63,026 nucleotides of DNA from an uncultured Chlamydiae bacterium (GTDB taxonomy: Bacteria > Chlamydiota > Chlamydiia > Chlamydiales > Rhabdochlamydiaceae), in assembly GCA_945952445.1 (NCBI GenBank), contig CAMFIG010000005.1, positions 1 to 63,026 of the forward strand. Reading direction: 5' to 3'. Positions 60,692-63,026 of the stretch are shown here, piece after piece (positions within the stretch are counted from its first letter, which is position 1; every line of letters begins with the position of its first letter). The notes below the pieces were generated by a model. That model ran no database searches and had not been told where the DNA came from. It worked only from the letters and a program-made list of their open reading frames with translations. Made by a program: the position numbers and the translations under genes.

Positions 60692-62146
60692 TCATCCAGA
60701 TCGACAGTAATGAGGATCTGGAGAAGCCCGAAAGTGCGCAGCAAGCGCAGCTTTAAGTTTTTTGGAAGCTTCTATCCAAAATTTCCAAACATGTTGCCTT
60801 CGATTCCGTTCAGGTAGAGGGCAAGTGACTTGGACATTTTTATGCACTACTTTCATAGGGCACTTAGAAGGAGCTTCTGAAAACTGAAAAAAGCGGCGCG
60901 CTATACAAAGCGCTGCCGCATGATGGATGGAAAGGCCGTACCTTTTAGCAAATTTGATCCTTCCGATGATGGAGGTTAGAGCAGGAGAAACGGTGAACAG
61001 CTCTACGCCCTCTTGGAAGGCCTTGCGCTCTAAATTTCCTAAAATACGGGCATAGCTTAAAGAAGAGAGCATGCGAGCCACTTTTGGTGAGGATTCTTCT
61101 TTGAGCCTTGCTTTTTTCTTTTTGAAGTCTAGCTGTTCAGCGATGAGTGGTTTTTGTTTTGCTTTGGCAAAAGCTACGATCTGCTTGCAAACATCCCCAA
61201 TAAGAGCTTCAGATTGATCGGTTGTTTTGCCATAAGTGCATAGGGGGAATGTTTTTTTATCAATTGGATTCCCCTTTGCATCTATTTCTGTCACAGCTAA
61301 GTGATTCGCGTTGATGTCTACGCCGATCGCTCCGTAGCTCTTTGTAACGATAGGTGCTTTTTCTCTGCTAAGAGAGAGAAACACTCTCCACCCTTTCTCA
61401 TCTTGCTTAAAGCGGTAACTTAATGCTTTTTTAGCAAGCAGCGCCTGTTCAATCTCTTTTTGTCCGTAGGCAAAAGTGACGGGAGGAAGGGAGAGGTATT
61501 TGATCCCATATTTTTTTACTAATATATTTGGAAGGCGAAGGCGTAAAGTGCAGGTGTTTTGATCGGTGGTCAGCACGCAACTTTGATTTCCGGAAGTTTC
61601 GTCCTTAGATCCTAGACTGAAAAACTCAGAATTCCTTGTCTTTATCCAATCCTCTTTCCATTCTTGCTGGGAGGCGTATCCATTTTCTTCCAAGTGGAAT
61701 TGTGCGTGGAAGAGCTTTCTTCCCCCAAAACAAAGAGCAACACGGCCCTCTTTATGATCGAGTTGCAGCTTCTCCAAACGCATTTTTAGTGAGATAAGGC
61801 TTCTGGTTTTTTGGTGTTTTATCTTGGCCTCTTTTATTTTAGGAAGTCTCTTTTCTAAAGCGGAAATCTTTTCTTTCAGATTCTCGATTCTCACGAGCCT
61901 ACCTGCTTTTATAGAGGATATCTTCCCTTCAAGAGATACTCTGCAGGCATTGAACTGCCTTGCTGTAATCTCAAACCTTTGGAGGTATTCTTTTTTTAAT
62001 GTGTTGATGGGGCGTTTCTTCTTGATGTCTTGAAAAAGATGCCGCTCGATACTTCCATAGAGATGCGCGCATTCTTCTAAAATAGAATTTGAAAGATCGT
62101 CTAACTTGTATCTTGTTTGATAGGTAAAGGTCTTTACATCATCCAT
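60692..62146 (-). CDS. tnpB: IS607-associated TnpB-like protein
   Basis: 484 residues. RuvC-type motifs: D277 in AIGVDINANHLAVTEID and E337 in PLIAEQLDFKKKK. The third acidic position, usually D-x-N-A-A, is instead SIHHAAALCIARR (H408/H409), and no CxxC zinc ribbon is seen. TnpB is the RNA-guided nuclease of IS200/IS605 and IS607 elements; this divergent, zinc-less form belongs to a group with an IG.IKFAKRYGLSIHHAAA signature. Activity is uncertain. It overlaps tnpA by 8 bases. Confidence 0.85.
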   Translation of the reverse strand: MDDVKTFTYQTRYKLDDLSNSILEECAHLYGSIERHLFQDIKKKRPINTLKKEYLQRFEITARQFNACRVSLEGKISSIKAGRLVRIENLKEKISALEKRLPKIKEAKIKHQKTRSLISLKMRLEKLQLDHKEGRVALCFGGRKLFHAQFHLEENGYASQQEWKEDWIKTRNSEFFSLGSKDETSGNQSCVLTTDQNTCTLRLRLPNILVKKYGIKYLSLPPVTFAYGQKEIEQALLAKKALSYRFKQDEKGWRVFLSLSREKAPIVTKSYGAIGVDINANHLAVTEIDAKGNPIDKKTFPLCTYGKTTDQSEALIGDVCKQIVAFAKAKQKPLIAEQLDFKKKKARLKEESSPKVARMLSSLSYARILGNLERKAFQEGVELFTVSPALTSIIGRIKFAKRYGLSIHHAAALCIARRFFQFSEAPSKCPMKVVHKNVQVTCPLPERNRRQHVWKFWIEASKKLKAALAAHFRASPDPHYCRSG

Positions 62147-62750
62147 CTTCTAATAATACTTTCGCAGCTTCTAGTAGTTTCTTATTTTTATGGCTCCTGG
62201 CTCCATAAAGACGCGCAGAAAAAACCGTGATGATTTCAAGCACATCCTTTGCCAGATCTTCTTCAAAAGACAAATCTTCCCCTTGATTGATGATGACGAC
62301 CTCTACGTGGTGGATTTCACAGAGGGTAAAAATAAGCTCTGCTCCAAACCTCAAGAGACGATCTTTATGAGTGAGGACAAGTCTTTTAATTTTCCTGCCT
62401 AAGATAGCATCCAAAAGATTTTTTAGTCCCTTCTTTTTGTAATTCATGCCCGACCCTAAATCGGAAATGATCTCATAGTTCCAGCCATGGGCTGCGCAGT
62501 AGGTAGAGAGGACTTGTTTTTGTCTTTGAAGGTCTGCTTTTTGATCATGAGAAGAAACCCTAGCGTAAGCATAGGTGAGAGTGGACTCTTTGGAAGAAAC
62601 TCCTAAGAGCCGATCGATATCGTAGTAACGGGTGCCGCCTTCACTCTTTTTATCCGGCATAAGCTGACCGGATTTCTCCCATCTACGGAGAGTTTGAACG
62701 GTCACACCTAAGATTCTAGCAGCTTCGCCGGCTTTTATAAATCTATTCAT
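62139..62750 (-). CDS. tnpA: IS607-type serine recombinase (TnpA)
   Basis: 203 residues. N-terminal MerR-like helix-turn-helix (IKAGEAARILGVTVQTLRRWEKSGQL), then the serine-recombinase catalytic domain: YARVSSHDQKADLQRQ with the nucleophilic Ser in VSS, ISDLGSGMNYKKKGL and LVLTHKDRLLRFG. This HTH-first order is the hallmark of IS607 transposases. The pair 60692-62750 forms the mobile element; I could not define its ends. Confidence 0.93.
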   Translation of the reverse strand: MNRFIKAGEAARILGVTVQTLRRWEKSGQLMPDKKSEGGTRYYDIDRLLGVSSKESTLTYAYARVSSHDQKADLQRQKQVLSTYCAAHGWNYEIISDLGSGMNYKKKGLKNLLDAILGRKIKRLVLTHKDRLLRFGAELIFTLCEIHHVEVVIINQGEDLSFEEDLAKDVLEIITVFSARLYGARSHKNKKLLEAAKVLLEDG

Positions 62751-62792
62751 TTGAATATATAATACAGTATATGACCATATTTATGCAAGCAG

Positions 62793-63020
62793 TTAAAAGT
62801 CCCATAAAGCTGCACCTCTTATCTCTTCAGAAGCCTCAGCAGAATCCAAAATCACACTAAAAATTGCTTCAGATTGTTCATAGTTGCCTTTCATAAATAA
62901 AGCCACACCTTGACTATACATTCCTTCAAATTGCGCTTCCCAACATGCACTATTTTTATCAGGGATAAAATGATTATACCGAAAAAAGTTGAAGAATCGG
63001 CAACCTAGGCTCCAACGGGC
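62793..63020 (-). pseudogene. Truncated TPR-like frame at the window edge
   Basis: Minus-strand frame open from an in-frame stop at 63021-63023 to a TAA at 62793-62795, about 75 residues, without a good start codon. Translation includes NHFIPDKNSACWEAQFEGMY, then SQGVALFMKGNYEQSEAIFS (a TPR-like hairpin) and EIRGAALWDF. Probably the C-terminal remnant of a TPR protein cut by IS607 insertion, or a 5'-truncated gene. Confidence 0.5.
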
Positions 63021-63026
63021 CTAAAT

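Larger units (their letters stand above)
60692..62750 (-). mobile_element. IS607-type element (core genes)
   Basis: Serine recombinase plus TnpB-like protein in overlapping order. IS607 elements lack terminal inverted repeats, so boundaries cannot be read from sequence; 60623-60691 and the AT-rich 62751-62792 are possible end regions, the latter containing ATATAATACAGTATAT-type palindromes next to tnpA. Confidence 0.8.

Noticed and set aside
1-63026. CRISPR arrays and rRNA genes
   Set aside because: No evenly spaced direct repeats and no rRNA-like conserved sequences seen anywhere in the window.

Overview
The window reads as chromosome of a non-Chlamydiaceae member of the Chlamydiae (a Parachlamydia/Waddlia/Simkania-type amoeba or protist symbiont). 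The reasons are the chlamydial type III secretion gene order (hypothetical-sctN-sctO-sctP-sctQ-pkn5 and chaperone-sctD-sctE-sctF-sctG), a short HemA, the tig-clpP-clpX and SNF2-mreB pairs, the sctP/sctQ-adjacent Ser/Thr kinase, and a kdsA/lpt neighbourhood. Genes absent from Chlamydiaceae (carbonic anhydrase, AsnRS, AbiE pair, Fic proteins, RHS remnant, IS607) fit an environmental lineage. Genus cannot be fixed by eye.

Layout. 0.2-1.8 kb: carbonic anhydrase and a methyltransferase. 1.8-9.7 kb (minus): T3SS block 1, from a sctN-upstream hypothetical through ATPase, stalk, needle-length ruler, a duplicated ruler C-terminal domain, C-ring protein and Pkn5-like kinase. 9.9-10.9 kb: a Fic protein whose frame is open 5' of its first ATG. 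11.2-14.7 kb: two identical tRNA-Gly genes and tig-clpP-clpX. 15.3-18.5 kb (plus): T3SS block 2 (chaperone, SctD, SctE, SctF needle, SctG). 18.8-25.5 kb: SNF2 helicase, MreB, Dtd, Ndk, heptosyltransferase-like enzyme. 25.7-27.1 kb: a second Fic gene broken by one in-frame TGA behind a repeated GGCCGTA motif. 27.1-30.8 kb (minus): kdsA-lptC-lptA/ostA-lptB lipopolysaccharide operon. 31-38.9 kb: MFS exporter, hypothetical, secretin, tRNA-Arg, large DHH phosphoesterase-like protein, KhpA, RluD and a small chlamydial protein.

39-41.5 kb is degraded accessory DNA: an RHS/YD-repeat remnant, two orphan secreted or membrane proteins, an IS66-like transposase fragment and a small exported peptide. 41.5-51.0 kb is the most unusual part. 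Two divergent, tightly overlapping operons start from one 198-bp AT-rich region (45078-45275). Together they encode nine proteins: coiled-coil proteins, two U-box-like (E3 ubiquitin ligase-type) proteins with C-terminal hydrophobic tails, and two proteins with kinase-like (APH-type) catalytic motifs, one of them degenerate. No named family explains the whole set. I infer a host-directed, T3SS-linked effector or inclusion-membrane module.

51.1-59.6 kb returns to housekeeping genes (recX-like, hemA, a bactofilin-like membrane protein, asnS, nfo, murJ) interrupted by an AbiE toxin-antitoxin pair. 59.7-63.0 kb is accessory: a GNAT, an orphan small protein, an IS607-type element (serine recombinase plus TnpB-like protein) and a truncated TPR-like frame running into the window edge. 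A ~55-bp repeat at the very start of the window recurs in inverted orientation at 60.6 kb.
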